From Psychrobacillus sp. OK032 (lineage in GTDB: Bacteria; Bacillota; Bacilli; Bacillales_A; Planococcaceae), in contig NZ_FOGY01000010.1 in the NCBI RefSeq assembly GCF_900111345.1, positions 149,737 through 213,736 on the forward strand: a stretch of DNA of 64,000 nt, written 5' to 3'. The notes under the pieces are model-generated. The model was not told the origin of the DNA, did not search any database, and saw only the letters and a program-made list of their open reading frames with translations. Made by a program: the position numbers and the translations under genes. This document shows, in pieces, positions 1 through 9,226 of this stretch. Position 1 is the first letter of the stretch; the number at the start of each line of letters is the position of its first letter.

Positions 1-1
1 A

Positions 2-97
2 TTTGTCTATCCTTCGCAATCCTTCAACTGTGAGAATAAGGAATTTAAGACCTTTTCGGATGATAAGAAAAAAGATGCTTTCCAATATATAAAGTAA
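2..97 (+). CDS. C-terminal end of an unidentified protein (partial)
   Basis: The plus-strand frame is open from the window edge to a TAA at 95-97 and gives about 31 residues rich in Lys, Asp and Phe, ending in DAFQYIK. Only the tail is visible, so no family can be named. A hairpin follows directly. It could be a chance open frame, because 31 codons is short; the charged, globular-looking composition and the hairpin are the only support. Confidence 0.3.
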   Translation, partial: FVYPSQSFNCENKEFKTFSDDKKKDAFQYIK

Positions 98-124
98 GCT
101 CCTGAAGATGCAATTTCAGGAGCT
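97..124 (+). terminator. hairpin after the partial ORF
   Basis: Perfect inverted repeat AGCTCCTGA / TCAGGAGCT with a 10-base loop directly after the TAA. No T-run follows, so intrinsic termination is uncertain. Confidence 0.35.
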
Positions 125-481
125 CTAGTGTTGCTCTATACGTTAGACACTATCTATTTTTAGTTCATATACTTTTTTACTAATAGAAGAATGCCAGGAG
201 AAATGATCCTCTTAAAGATTCTGGTCTCAGCCCCTCTACCTTATAAGCAATCCACTGCATTTTCCTATCGTTTGAAGTGCCAGTGACTTTATACACTTAA
301 AAAGTATATACCTCTATTAGTTGTATTTTCTTTTATGATAAATTATTTGGAAACAATTAGTTGATTGGAGCGGAAGGCGGCGACTCCTGCAGGATCAGCG
401 GATTCGGTTAACAGAAACTATTCATTTCAAACACTAGGAACACTGGGTTCATAATCTGCAATATTTTAATCATTAATACAG
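125..481. other. gene-free stretch with a truncated intergenic repeat (family A)
   Basis: I see no open frame with a ribosome binding site here. Positions 360-402 match the left end of a GC-rich Bacillaceae intergenic repeat (GTTGATTGGAGCGGAAGGCG), then similarity fades. The remainder is AT-rich with no feature I recognise. Confidence 0.4.
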
Positions 482-519
482 ACAAGTACTCACTTTTATA
501 GGTGGGTGCTTGTTTTTTC
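482..519 (+). terminator. intrinsic terminator
   Basis: Stem ACAAGTACTCAC / GGTGGGTGCTTGT (with G-T pairs) followed by TTTTTT. It is oriented on the plus strand but no intact gene lies just upstream, so it may belong to a decayed gene or a small transcript. Confidence 0.6.
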
Positions 520-601
520 TTTTCAAAGGATTCAGTCCGTTAGTTATGAATAAAAAAGCAATGACATATGGTTAAATGAATGACTAAAGCGGAGACGAGG
601 G

Positions 602-1867
602 ATTTCTATATTCATTTATGTAGTTAAAACGGGCGATTCTTTATTTTCCATTGCAAACAAATACAAAATTTCATTGGATAGTATACGTATCTTTAATGGT
701 CTAACAACGGACAGATTGGTGGCAGGACAGGATTTAATTATCCCGACAAATATGTATACGGTGCAACCTGGAGATTCTCTCTATTCTATTTCCCAAATGA
801 GTCTCATTTCAATTGAAAAAATACGCCTCTTTAATGGCTTACACTCGGATGTATTAATGGTTGGCATGAGCCTTTATTTGCCACCAAGAACGAAATATAG
901 CGCTGAAAACTTTAGCTATTTAACGCCATCGACACCTGAAAGAAATACTAGGCTCGTGCAGAGTTTTGCACCTATTAATACTTTTTTAGGTATTTTTGAA
1001 TATCATGTTTTAGAAGACGGAAGTTTAAGTACATTGGACGATCAGCAAATTATTCAAACAGCAAGAGAGAATAGTGTAGCTCCTCTTGCCGTTATTACGA
1101 ATCTGACTTCTACTGGTTTTGACCCCGAATTAACGCAGCAAGTATTAGGTTCACCCGAAATAAGAAATCGCGTTATCAACAATATATACCTGTTAGTTAA
1201 GAACAAGAACTACGCAGGAGTAAATATTGACTTTGAGCAAGTACCAGAGGAGCTAAGAGATCTATATACTGGCTTTTTGCATGCATTAAGAGCCATATTA
1301 AAGCCAGAGGGATATTATACGTCTGTTGCAGTTCCGCCTAAGACGAGTGATAATATTCCCTGGTTAAGGGGGTATGATTACGGCGGGATTGGTGCATCTG
1401 TAGATTTTGTCTTTCTGATGGCTTATGACTTTCACGAAGCAAGTAGTCCTCCTGGGCCTGTAGCTCCTATAACTGAAGTAAGAAAAACAATTGAGTATGC
1501 ACTTCACCATATGAATAGAAATAAAATAATTCTCGGTGTTCCCCGCTATGGATACGATTGGACAATGGATAATGGAAATGCGGTAAGTGCTAGGGCAGTT
1601 TCTGTAGCTGAAGCAGTTGAAAATGCAATGACGTATCAAGTGCCAATCTCCTATTCTACCGAGTATCAACAGCCCTTTTATCAATATTGGGATTCAAATG
1701 GCCAAAGACATATCGTTTGGTATGAGGATTCCAGAGCTCGTGCAGAAAAGCTAGAACTAGTCGTGGAGTATCGTTTAAAAGGAGCTGGAGCTTGGCAATT
1801 GGGATTACTATTTGTCCAGTCCGCTGTCTTGGTTGAAGAGTTTTTCAACACGAAGAAAGTATTGTAG
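602..1867 (+). CDS. LysM-GH18 peptidoglycan hydrolase, SleL/YaaH-like
   Basis: A predicted N-acetylglucosaminidase-type enzyme related to the spore-cortex-lytic SleL/YaaH group. Two N-terminal LysM repeats (first YVVKTGDSLFSIA from about base 617, second YTVQPGDSLYSIS from about 749) bind peptidoglycan. The GH18 barrel follows, with the catalytic motif GVNIDFE at 1217-1237 (Glu at 1235-1237 as proton donor) and FLMAYDFHE at about 1412. There is no ATG, GTG or TTG ahead of the first LysM. The first canonical codon in frame is TTG at 674, which would cut LysM1 in half. GGAG at 591-594 lies 7 bases before ATT at 602, giving MSIFIYVVKTGDS, so I infer an ATT start. The start is the uncertain part; the family call is firm. 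Likely active in spore germination or cortex remodelling. Confidence 0.85.
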   Translation: MSIFIYVVKTGDSLFSIANKYKISLDSIRIFNGLTTDRLVAGQDLIIPTNMYTVQPGDSLYSISQMSLISIEKIRLFNGLHSDVLMVGMSLYLPPRTKYSAENFSYLTPSTPERNTRLVQSFAPINTFLGIFEYHVLEDGSLSTLDDQQIIQTARENSVAPLAVITNLTSTGFDPELTQQVLGSPEIRNRVINNIYLLVKNKNYAGVNIDFEQVPEELRDLYTGFLHALRAILKPEGYYTSVAVPPKTSDNIPWLRGYDYGGIGASVDFVFLMAYDFHEASSPPGPVAPITEVRKTIEYALHHMNRNKIILGVPRYGYDWTMDNGNAVSARAVSVAEAVENAMTYQVPISYSTEYQQPFYQYWDSNGQRHIVWYEDSRARAEKLELVVEYRLKGAGAWQLGLLFVQSAVLVEEFFNTKKVL

Positions 1868-1943
1868 TAGAAAGGAAGACAAGGTCCTGCCATTTAAAGT
1901 GGGATCTCCTTTTGCTTAAAGAACCTATACGAGGGGGAACGTA

Positions 1944-3125
1944 GTGAAAAAAACGTGGCTACTAGGGTTTGGTTTTTTTAGCATCAGTTTAGGTTGGGCA
2001 TTATACAATGGATTTGTCCCATATTTTCTGAATGATTATCTTTCAAGTACCGCCCTAATTGGCTTTCTAATGACAATTGATAATTATTTCGCCCTTTTTT
2101 TGCAACCTTATATTGGGAACCGTAGTGATCGTACGGATACCCGATTTGGACGCCGCATGCCTTATTTACTTATCGGTATTCCTTTTGCCGCAATATTCTA
2201 CGGGCTTATCCCTTTTCATACAAGTTTGCTTACGTTAATCCTTTTTATGGTTTGCATGAATTTATCCATGGCTATTTTCCGATCACCTACAATTGCATTA
2301 ATGCCTGATATAACACCAGAAGAAAAACGTACAAAAGCAAACGGTATTATTAACTTCATGGGTGGTTGCGGTGGTATTTTAGCGTTTAGTGTTGGCTCTT
2401 ACCTTTTTGGTATTAAAGAATCTTTACCATTTTTAGCAGTATCCGCTACATTAATAGTAGCGTTATTTGTCGTTTTTAAAAATATTCGCGAAAAAGAGGA
2501 CACTATTCCTTTCATTGAACAAACGAAACCAAAAATAAATTACAGAGCAGAACTAAATAAACCAACTATTTTTCTTCTAGCCGCAATCTTTTTTTGGTTT
2601 ATGGCTATACAAGGAATGGAAGCATTGTTTACATTATATGGAGTAAATGAGCTTGGGTTATCCAAAAGTGCATCTGCATTTTCTTTAGCTTTTTTTTCTT
2701 TAAGTTTTGTTCTTTCAGCTATTCCAAGTGGTATCTTGGGTGCAAAGTTTGGAAAGAAGAAGATGATCTTATTTGGCATAGTCGGGTTATTTTTCGTTTT
2801 CTTTTTATTGAACTGGGTCGAATCAGTCTTCTCGTTACGAAGTCTCCTTTTAGTAGGTGGCGTATTTTGGGCATGCATTAATATCAATTCTTACCCTTAT
2901 ATTGTTTCCCTTGGAGATGAACATAGTTTCGGAACACGAACGGGCTTATATTATTTCGTTTCCTCGTTAGCAGCCATCATTTCACCACCGACTTTAGGAT
3001 TACTAATTGATGTATTTGGCTTTGGTGTTTTATTTAATGCAACAGCTGGTAGTATGGTCTTTGCATTAATCTGCATGTTAAGAGTCAGAAACGTTCCCAA
3101 TCAGAAGTCAACGATAACCACATAA
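1944..3125 (+). CDS. MFS transporter (SLC45/GPH-like sugar-type permease)
   Basis: A 393-residue integral membrane protein with about 12 hydrophobic segments. The loop after helix 2 carries GNRSDRTDTRFGRRMPY (residues 58-74), a variant of the major-facilitator motif between TM2 and TM3. That form, with GRR(R/M)P, is typical of the SLC45/GPH-like permeases that move sugars with a cation. Start is GTG at 1944, preceded by GAGGGGG at 1931-1937. It stands alone between the GH18 gene and a terminator shared with the convergent glutamate symporter gene. The substrate cannot be read from sequence. Confidence 0.8.
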   Translation: MKKTWLLGFGFFSISLGWALYNGFVPYFLNDYLSSTALIGFLMTIDNYFALFLQPYIGNRSDRTDTRFGRRMPYLLIGIPFAAIFYGLIPFHTSLLTLILFMVCMNLSMAIFRSPTIALMPDITPEEKRTKANGIINFMGGCGGILAFSVGSYLFGIKESLPFLAVSATLIVALFVVFKNIREKEDTIPFIEQTKPKINYRAELNKPTIFLLAAIFFWFMAIQGMEALFTLYGVNELGLSKSASAFSLAFFSLSFVLSAIPSGILGAKFGKKKMILFGIVGLFFVFFLLNWVESVFSLRSLLLVGGVFWACININSYPYIVSLGDEHSFGTRTGLYYFVSSLAAIISPPTLGLLIDVFGFGVLFNATAGSMVFALICMLRVRNVPNQKSTITT

Positions 3126-3126
3126 C

Positions 3127-3158
3127 AAAACCGACCTCCAAATGGATAGCCGGTTTTT
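3127..3158. terminator. terminator between convergent genes
   Basis: Stem AAAACCG / CGGTTTTT, T-rich on one side and A-rich on the other, so it can serve both the MFS gene and the converging symporter gene. Confidence 0.6.
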
Positions 3159-3176
3159 GTTCACGCTTTTATAGGT

Positions 3177-4451
3177 TTATGCTAGCTTCTCCATAGAAGC
3201 AACATACTTTTCTTCTTTTTCTTTATCAAATCTACCTTCCCATTTAGCCATAACAACGGTTGCTAATGCGTTTCCTACTACATTTACAACGGTACGTGCC
3301 ATATCTAATAGTCGGTCGATCCCTGCGATAAACGCTAGTCCTTCTAAAGGAATACCTACTGTTCCTAACGTAGCTAGTAATACAACGAATGATACGCCCG
3401 GTACACCAGCGATTCCTTTTGAAGTAACCATTAATACAAGCACTAATGTAATTTGCTGTGTAATACTTAGTTCAATGCCATACATTTGTGCGATAAAAAT
3501 CGCGGCAAGCGCTTGATATAAAGTAGAACCATCCAGATTAAAGGAATATCCAGTTGGAACAACAAATGCTACAATATCTTTTGGAGAACCAAATTTCTCC
3601 ATTTTCTCCATCACTTTTGGCAATACTGTTTCCGAACTAGAAGTCGAATATGCAAGAAGTAACTCGTCCTTTAATACTTTCATAAGATGGAAAATATTCA
3701 CTCCAACTAGTTTTGCAATTCCACCTAGTACAACAAGGATGAAGAAAATCATCGTCGCATATACTAATATCATTAATTTACCGAGTGGCAGTAAGGATTC
3801 CAACCCAAATTTAGAGACGGTTACCCCTATTAAAGCGAACACACCAAATGGCGCAAATTTCATAATGAAGTTTGTCACCCAGAACATTGCGTCTGCCGTT
3901 CCTTGGAAGAAGGCAAGAACTGGCTTTCCTCTCTCCCCAATTGCTGCGATACCTAAACCAAATAGAACTGAAAAGAAAATAATGGCAAGCATATCGGCCT
4001 CTACCATGGCCTGCACAATATTACTTGGAACAATTCCTACAATAATATCCATGATTCCGTTATCTTGTACTTGTTCCGTCGTTTGAACGTATGAATCAAT
4101 ATCACCTTTAGTAAGTGACGACATATCTATACCTTCACCTGGTTTGAAAATATTCGCTGCTAGTAGACCAACAATAATCGCAATTGTTGTCACAACTTCA
4201 AAATATATTAATGTTTTCCCGCCAAGTTTACCTAGTTTCTTTATATCTCCTGTTCCCGCTACACCTAAAATTAGTGTAGAAACAATGATTGGAACAACAA
4301 TCATTTTAATCATATTAATAAAAATCGTACCAATAGGCTGCAAGTAAGTTTCTACAGCAGGGTTACCAAAAAAGATAGCACCTACAATGATACCTAGTAT
4401 AAGCCCGACTAGAATTTGATAAGCTAATGTAAATTTGAATTTTTTCTTCAT
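3177..4451 (-). CDS. gltT: glutamate/aspartate:cation symporter (DAACS family, GltT/GltP type)
   Basis: A 424-residue member of the dicarboxylate/amino acid:cation symporter family, which imports glutamate or aspartate with H+ or Na+ across the membrane. Visible hallmarks are the serine-rich STSSSE stretch (residues 269-274, hairpin HP1 region), the NLDGST motif (305-310; NMDGT in many homologues), the HP2 sequence GIAGVPGVSF, and DMARTVVNVVGN in TM8 for substrate binding. Length and hydrophobicity are normal. It lies directly downstream of a GlnL-type response regulator and GlnK-type kinase on the same strand. Its 128-base upstream gap carries a 10-bp tandem repeat, which suggests control by that two-component system. 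GltT versus GltP and the coupling ion are uncertain. Confidence 0.88.
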   Translation of the reverse strand: MKKKFKFTLAYQILVGLILGIIVGAIFFGNPAVETYLQPIGTIFINMIKMIVVPIIVSTLILGVAGTGDIKKLGKLGGKTLIYFEVVTTIAIIVGLLAANIFKPGEGIDMSSLTKGDIDSYVQTTEQVQDNGIMDIIVGIVPSNIVQAMVEADMLAIIFFSVLFGLGIAAIGERGKPVLAFFQGTADAMFWVTNFIMKFAPFGVFALIGVTVSKFGLESLLPLGKLMILVYATMIFFILVVLGGIAKLVGVNIFHLMKVLKDELLLAYSTSSSETVLPKVMEKMEKFGSPKDIVAFVVPTGYSFNLDGSTLYQALAAIFIAQMYGIELSITQQITLVLVLMVTSKGIAGVPGVSFVVLLATLGTVGIPLEGLAFIAGIDRLLDMARTVVNVVGNALATVVMAKWEGRFDKEKEEKYVASMEKLA

Positions 4452-4528
4452 ACGTAAGTCCCCCCTTAATTCTGTGAAAACGCTTTCCTACTTTAAGAGT
4501 AAGCTTAAGAAAAATTTTATGGGTAACT

Positions 4529-4555
4529 TACACAATCCGACATAATCCGACAAAT
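4529..4555 (-). promoter_or_regulatory. tandem direct repeat, candidate GlnL operator of gltT
   Basis: On the minus strand the sequence reads TGTCGGATTA TGTCGGATTG TGT: two 10-bp units in tandem, one helical turn apart, plus the start of a third. It lies 80-100 bases before the symporter start codon. B. subtilis GlnL is known to bind direct repeats of the TTTTGT type upstream of glsA-glnT. The unit here is different, so the assignment is by position and architecture only. Confidence 0.45.
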
Positions 4556-4579
4556 ATATTTATTAATTATTTCACAAAG

Positions 4580-5482
4580 TTATCTATTAGTTTGAATATG
4601 GTTGTATTTTTCTTGCACTTCTAAATATAGAACCTGAAGAAACTTTTTATTATTTACTTTCATTTTAGCTAAGCTTTTCTTTCCTTCTTGCATCTGAATC
4701 ATTTGACTTCTTATTTCTTGGAAATCAAAATAACGAGGTGCATAATGTTCAAACTCTGGATTTGTGTAATCGATTGCACCTAAAGAAGCTATGTTATTCA
4801 TCGCACTTAGTATTGTTCGACGTAAGCGTTGCTCCATTGCTTTGCATTCCTTTTGAATATTGGATGAGGGAATTCCTGATTTTGTCGCAATGGATTCGTA
4901 TAATTCTTTTAACGGTGGCAATTGGATCATTGAATCATTTTGATCGAAAAGAAACTCCATTATTGCAACGATATCATCACTTCCTACTTCCCCGATGATG
5001 CCCATATCACTTAAGATTGAATAGATGATTTCTTTCACACTTTGTTTTTTATCTACTGGTCTAGATGGTGTAATATTAGCCAGAGACTCTTTAATCGCCA
5101 GTAGCGAATCTTGTAATCGAAACTGTTCTGCAGTTTTTCTCAAAATGCTTTGAACTTCAATTCGATTAATCGGCTTATGTATAAAATATTCTACACCTAT
5201 TTCATAAGCTTGACCGACCATTTCTTTATTAATGATTTGTGAAATCATGATAAATTGCCCTTGATATCCCTTTTTCCTTAACTGTTCTATCGTTTCAATC
5301 CCGTCTAATTCGGGCATTAAAAAATCGATTAGCACAACATCTGGGTGCATTGTAGTGATTGGTGAAAGGGAACTGATACCACTATCCGCATCACCAATTA
5401 CTAAACCAAGATCCCCTTCAGTTATTATCTTTTTTAGCATTTTTCTGCTTGCTGTATCATCATCCACAATAAAATAACGCAG
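4580..5482 (-). CDS. glnL: response regulator, GlnL (YcbB) type
   Basis: An N-terminal receiver domain with phospho-acceptor Asp in VVLIDFLMP (residue 53 from the CTG start) and the Lys of FIHKPIN (102), joined to a C-terminal YcbB-type DNA-binding domain of about 160 residues. In B. subtilis GlnL with GlnK activates glutamine uptake and glutaminase genes. The first canonical start in frame is GTG at 5467, which would delete beta-strand 1 of the receiver. CTG at 5482 gives MRYFIVDDDTAS, matching the family N-terminus, and an in-frame TGA lies just upstream, so CTG is the inferred start. It follows the kinase gene by about 10 bases in one operon, and precedes the glutamate symporter that it probably regulates. 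Confidence 0.8.
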   Translation of the reverse strand: MRYFIVDDDTASRKMLKKIITEGDLGLVIGDADSGISSLSPITTMHPDVVLIDFLMPELDGIETIEQLRKKGYQGQFIMISQIINKEMVGQAYEIGVEYFIHKPINRIEVQSILRKTAEQFRLQDSLLAIKESLANITPSRPVDKKQSVKEIIYSILSDMGIIGEVGSDDIVAIMEFLFDQNDSMIQLPPLKELYESIATKSGIPSSNIQKECKAMEQRLRRTILSAMNNIASLGAIDYTNPEFEHYAPRYFDFQEIRSQMIQMQEGKKSLAKMKVNNKKFLQVLYLEVQEKYNHIQTNR

Positions 5483-5492
5483 GTTCTTTCAC

Positions 5493-6734
5493 TCACTTTC
5501 TTAGATTGTTCGTCGGAATTTGGATTTTAAAAACAGTTCCTTTTTTCAGCGCTTCAACTTGGATTTTACCAGACAGCGTTTGTATAATTTCTTGAACATG
5601 CGATAGGCCTATCCCAGTTGCAGCAACTCCTTTGTCGTTATACTTAGTCGTATATCCAGGTTCAAAAATGATTGGTATATCTTCTTCTAGGATTCCTTTT
5701 CCTGAATCTTTTATTAAAAAACAAGTATAACTAGATTCCTCATACATAGTTATATGTACTTCTCCTTTATACATAATCGCTTCTACAGAATTGGCAACAA
5801 TATTATTTAATAAAGCAAGTAATGGAACTTGTTGATCTGTTTCAAAATCGGAGGGCGCCGAAACAGAAAAGTGAATATGTTTCATTAATAACTGGCTATA
5901 TTTTTCATTTGCATGGATAACGAGTTGAAGCACTTCAGACACGTGTAAAGGGTTATCTTTCTTCCCTTCCGTCATGTTCTTCAACCCTGCTAAAATTCGT
6001 TGGGAATCTTTTTTCACTTCATGGATCTCTTGTGTGATATGTAATGCTTGTACACTTAATACATGCATATCATGTTGCTTTAATTTTTGATATAAATCAT
6101 GACTAGAAGCAGTAATCTGTTCAATATGATTCATCGATTTTTGCAAATAAAGCGTTTCTGCATATAATTCGGAGTTCACGCCAAGCATTTCCTCCATCCG
6201 TTTCTTTTGCTCTGTCATAGCGATGGAACTATACAACCCAACAACAAAATAGCTACGAAGTACTGCAACTCCTAATAATAATGCCCAGTCCCCAAAACCT
6301 AAATTTCCCTCATGCATAAACCAGTTTCGTACAAGATGCTCTGTGCCATTGGCGATAAATTCAAACCCAACCCCGAGGGCTCCTAAAAGAAAGGGATTAG
6401 CTTTATATTTTTCTACATTTATCAATCGTAATCCTAATGCAAATAAAAAATAAAATAAAAAAGCTGGCGCATGATTGCCAAGACTTAACCAGAAGGAATC
6501 TCCATTGAATAATACATCTCTTATTATTCGAGCAATCACAACGAAGAGTCCTGTTATGAATCCAGTAAAAAGAAGGGAAGCAGGTGGTCTGATAAGGATA
6601 AGTAGAAAGAATGTTATACTCCCTAGACCAAAACGAAAATCTTCTCCGCTAAAAGGAATAACCTTAAACTCACTAGTCAATACAGTTAACAGGACAATCA
6701 AGACCATTGCAAGCTTACTATTTCGTAAAATCAT
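5493..6734 (-). CDS. glnK: membrane sensor histidine kinase, GlnK (YcbA) type
   Basis: A 413-residue kinase with about five or six N-terminal transmembrane segments (residues about 8-165), a coiled linker, a dimerisation/phospho-acceptor region containing HEVKKDSQRIL, and a C-terminal HATPase domain with N box NNIVANSVEAI, G1 DSGKGI and G2 GIGLSHV. It is the likely partner of the adjacent GlnL-type regulator. The stop codon is almost in contact with the regulator start. The cognate signal in B. subtilis is glutamine-related; here the next gene is a glutamate symporter, so sensing of an amino acid is inferred. Confidence 0.8.
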   Translation of the reverse strand: MILRNSKLAMVLIVLLTVLTSEFKVIPFSGEDFRFGLGSITFFLLILIRPPASLLFTGFITGLFVVIARIIRDVLFNGDSFWLSLGNHAPAFLFYFLFALGLRLINVEKYKANPFLLGALGVGFEFIANGTEHLVRNWFMHEGNLGFGDWALLLGVAVLRSYFVVGLYSSIAMTEQKKRMEEMLGVNSELYAETLYLQKSMNHIEQITASSHDLYQKLKQHDMHVLSVQALHITQEIHEVKKDSQRILAGLKNMTEGKKDNPLHVSEVLQLVIHANEKYSQLLMKHIHFSVSAPSDFETDQQVPLLALLNNIVANSVEAIMYKGEVHITMYEESSYTCFLIKDSGKGILEEDIPIIFEPGYTTKYNDKGVAATGIGLSHVQEIIQTLSGKIQVEALKKGTVFKIQIPTNNLRK

Positions 6735-6914
6735 GAAACTCTCCTAGAAAGGCATATTTAATAATCTGAGTATAACATCGAACAATAGAGAAGATAAGAA
6801 AAGCGCAGGAGGAAGGGGCTGATTCTGGACAACTTCCTGGTTAAAAAGTAGATGCTTTTTATCTTTTAAAAAAGACGAAACATTAAATTACATGCTTCGC
6901 CTTTTCGCTATTTT

Positions 6915-7253
6915 TTATGCTTTTTTAACAAATTCAGATTTTAACTTCATAGCACCAAAACCATCGATTTTACAATCAATATTATGATCGCCATCGACTA
7001 AGCGAATACTTTTAACTTTTGTACCTATTTTTAAAGTAGATGAGCTACCTTTTACTTTCAGGTCTTTAATGACAGTCACAGAATCACCATCATTCAAGAT
7101 ATTCCCGTTCGCATCTCTCACAATTTGGGTATCTTCGTTTTCTTCTGCTCCGCCTGCAGTCCATTCATGTGCACACTCCGGACAAATCAAAAGATTTCCG
7201 TCTTCATATGTATATGCTGAATTACATTTTGGACAGTTAGGTAAGTTAGCCAT
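6915..7253 (-). CDS. PhnA/YjdM-like zinc-ribbon protein
   Basis: A 112-residue cytoplasmic protein of the PhnA (YjdM) family. Two CxxC knuckles, CPKC and CPEC, near residues 7-28 form the N-terminal zinc ribbon. The C-terminal half is the SH3-like PhnA domain with the [17 protein letters not shown] and [14 protein letters not shown] segments. ATG at 7253 is preceded by AAAGGAGG at the right distance; a TTG seven codons earlier overlaps that site and is unlikely. Despite the name, members of this family are not shown to act on phosphonates in general, and the role is unknown. Confidence 0.85.
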   Translation of the reverse strand: MANLPNCPKCNSAYTYEDGNLLICPECAHEWTAGGAEENEDTQIVRDANGNILNDGDSVTVIKDLKVKGSSSTLKIGTKVKSIRLVDGDHNIDCKIDGFGAMKLKSEFVKKA

Positions 7254-7334
7254 ACTTTCATATCCTCCTTTCAAAAACAGTTCGTATTATGCCTATATAC
7301 TACCATGTCTAGTTATTTTGACAACTGCTTAACA

Positions 7335-7376
7335 AGAAAAAAAGAATCACCTATCCAAAAATGGATAAGCAATTCC
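7335..7376 (-). terminator. terminator of the mqo gene
   Basis: On the minus strand a hairpin with stem TATCC / GGATA extended by GAAT / ATTC is followed by TTTTTTTCTTG. It lies 22 bases after the mqo stop codon. Confidence 0.55.
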
Positions 7377-7397
7377 TTTTTGCGTATAGCACTTTCA

Positions 7398-8936
7398 TTA
7401 TACTCTTTCTAATTCTTGCATCTCTTCCCCAGAAGAATTAACTTCGTTCGGTAAGTCTTCGCTTAAACCAAGCGTCTTCGCAGTTGAAGCATGAACTTCG
7501 CGGAAAAGCTCTGGGTTTTCCACTAGAGATACTCCGTAAGAAGGAATCATTTCTTTAATTTTCGGTTCCCATTCTTTTACATGTTGTGGGAAACATTTAT
7601 TGATTATTTGAAGCATAACGTGAACAGCAGTAGACGCACCTGGAGAAGCGCCAAGTAATGCAGCAACTGAACCATCAGCCCCTGTAACAACTTCCGTACC
7701 AAATTGAAGCGTACCTTTACCGCCTGCTTCGGTATCTTTAATCACTTGTACACGTTGTCCTGCTACTACGATATCCCAATCTTCGCTTTTGGCGTTTGGA
7801 ACAAATTCTCGTAATTCTTCGATACGTTGTTCTTTTGATAACATCAATTGTTGGATTAAGTATTTTGTTAATCCCATGTTTTTTGCTCCTGCCGATAACA
7901 TAGTTAATACATTATTCGGCTTTACAGAACCTATTAAATCCATATTGGAACCGGTTTTCAAGAATTTTGGCGAGAAGCCAGCGAACGGTCCAAACAGTAA
8001 TGATTTTTTATTGTCAATGTATCGAGTATCAAGATGTGGTACCGACATTGGAGGTGCACCAACTGCAGCTTTACCATAAACTTTTGCATGGTGTTGCTCT
8101 ACAATCTCTTGATTGTTACATACAAGGAATAGCCCACTTACCGGGAATCCACCAACTTGTTTACTTTCAGGTATACCTGTTTTTTGCAGTAAAGGTAGGC
8201 TTCCACCTCCACCACCTATAAAGACGAATTTTGCATTAATATACTCGAGTTTACCGCTATCGCTTTGTACTTTCACTTCCCATAAGCCGTCAGACGTACG
8301 TTTAAGATCATTCACTTGATGATTGTATCTTATATCAACGTTTTTACTCGCTAAGTGGTCAATTAACATACGCGTTAAAGCACCGAAGTTCACATCAGTT
8401 CCCGAATCAATTTTTGTTGCCGCTATAGGTTTATCTAAAGTTCGATCTTTTAACATTAGCGGAATCCATTCCATCAGTTTTTCCGGATCATCCGAAAACT
8501 CCATTCCTTCAAATAAGGGATTATCTGAAAGCGCTTCAAATCGATTTTTCAAAAATTGTACATTTTTTTCCCCATGTACATAGCTTATATGTGGCAATGG
8601 CATAATAAAGTCTTGTGGATTACGAATCAGATCGCTTTCTACAAGGTAAGACCAAAATTGTCTAGAAAGTTGGAACTGTTCATTAATTTTTATTGCTTTG
8701 CTAATATCTACCGATCCATCTGGTTTTTCAGTCGTGTAGTTTAGCTCGCATAGTGCAGAATGGCCTGTCCCTGCATTATTCCACTCATTGGAGCTTTCTT
8801 CCCCTGGTTTATCCAATTTTTCGAATACTGTAATTTTCCAGTCTGGTGCTAGTTCTTTCAGCAGTGTTCCCAAAGTTGCACTCATGACCCCGGCACCAAT
8901 TAAGATAACATCTGTTTTTGTTTGTCCGTTACTCAT
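7398..8936 (-). CDS. mqo: malate:quinone oxidoreductase
   Basis: A 512-residue FAD-dependent, membrane-associated dehydrogenase that oxidises malate to oxaloacetate and passes electrons to quinone. The dinucleotide-binding site [13 protein letters not shown] is at the N-terminus. The signature stretches [22 protein letters not shown] and [16 protein letters not shown] and a C-terminal [15 protein letters not shown] segment are family-typical. ATG at 8936 (MSNGQTKTD) matches homologues and has AAGGAT upstream; earlier in-frame codons extend 31 residues with no family support. It is monocistronic, with its own terminator. Confidence 0.93.
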   Translation of the reverse strand: MSNGQTKTDVILIGAGVMSATLGTLLKELAPDWKITVFEKLDKPGEESSNEWNNAGTGHSALCELNYTTEKPDGSVDISKAIKINEQFQLSRQFWSYLVESDLIRNPQDFIMPLPHISYVHGEKNVQFLKNRFEALSDNPLFEGMEFSDDPEKLMEWIPLMLKDRTLDKPIAATKIDSGTDVNFGALTRMLIDHLASKNVDIRYNHQVNDLKRTSDGLWEVKVQSDSGKLEYINAKFVFIGGGGGSLPLLQKTGIPESKQVGGFPVSGLFLVCNNQEIVEQHHAKVYGKAAVGAPPMSVPHLDTRYIDNKKSLLFGPFAGFSPKFLKTGSNMDLIGSVKPNNVLTMLSAGAKNMGLTKYLIQQLMLSKEQRIEELREFVPNAKSEDWDIVVAGQRVQVIKDTEAGGKGTLQFGTEVVTGADGSVAALLGASPGASTAVHVMLQIINKCFPQHVKEWEPKIKEMIPSYGVSLVENPELFREVHASTAKTLGLSEDLPNEVNSSGEEMQELERV

Positions 8937-9226
8937 TTTTACCATATCCTTATATGTTAAGTTTTGCAGAAAGGATGTAAACGCTCCTTCTTTGGCGCCG
9001 CAATAAGACAAGACGCAACCTGGGAACACATCTTTTCTATATCAATATCCTTATATTAGTGTATCACAGTTTTTTAAAGATTAAAACATCTCTATCCCAA
9101 TCTATGTCGTATATTGTAGTTTTAAGTCATGGAATATAAGAGAGATTCTGGGCGAAATTCCAGGGTAGTTTCAACTTGCTTTTCATTAATTGAACTATCT
9201 CATCAAACCTTATACTTTCACAACTA

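Noticed and set aside
8937..9060. Possible riboswitch or T-box leader before mqo
   Set aside because: GC-rich motifs (GCGGCGCCAAAG) caught the eye, but no conserved aptamer or T-box sequence and no terminator/antiterminator pair could be seen.
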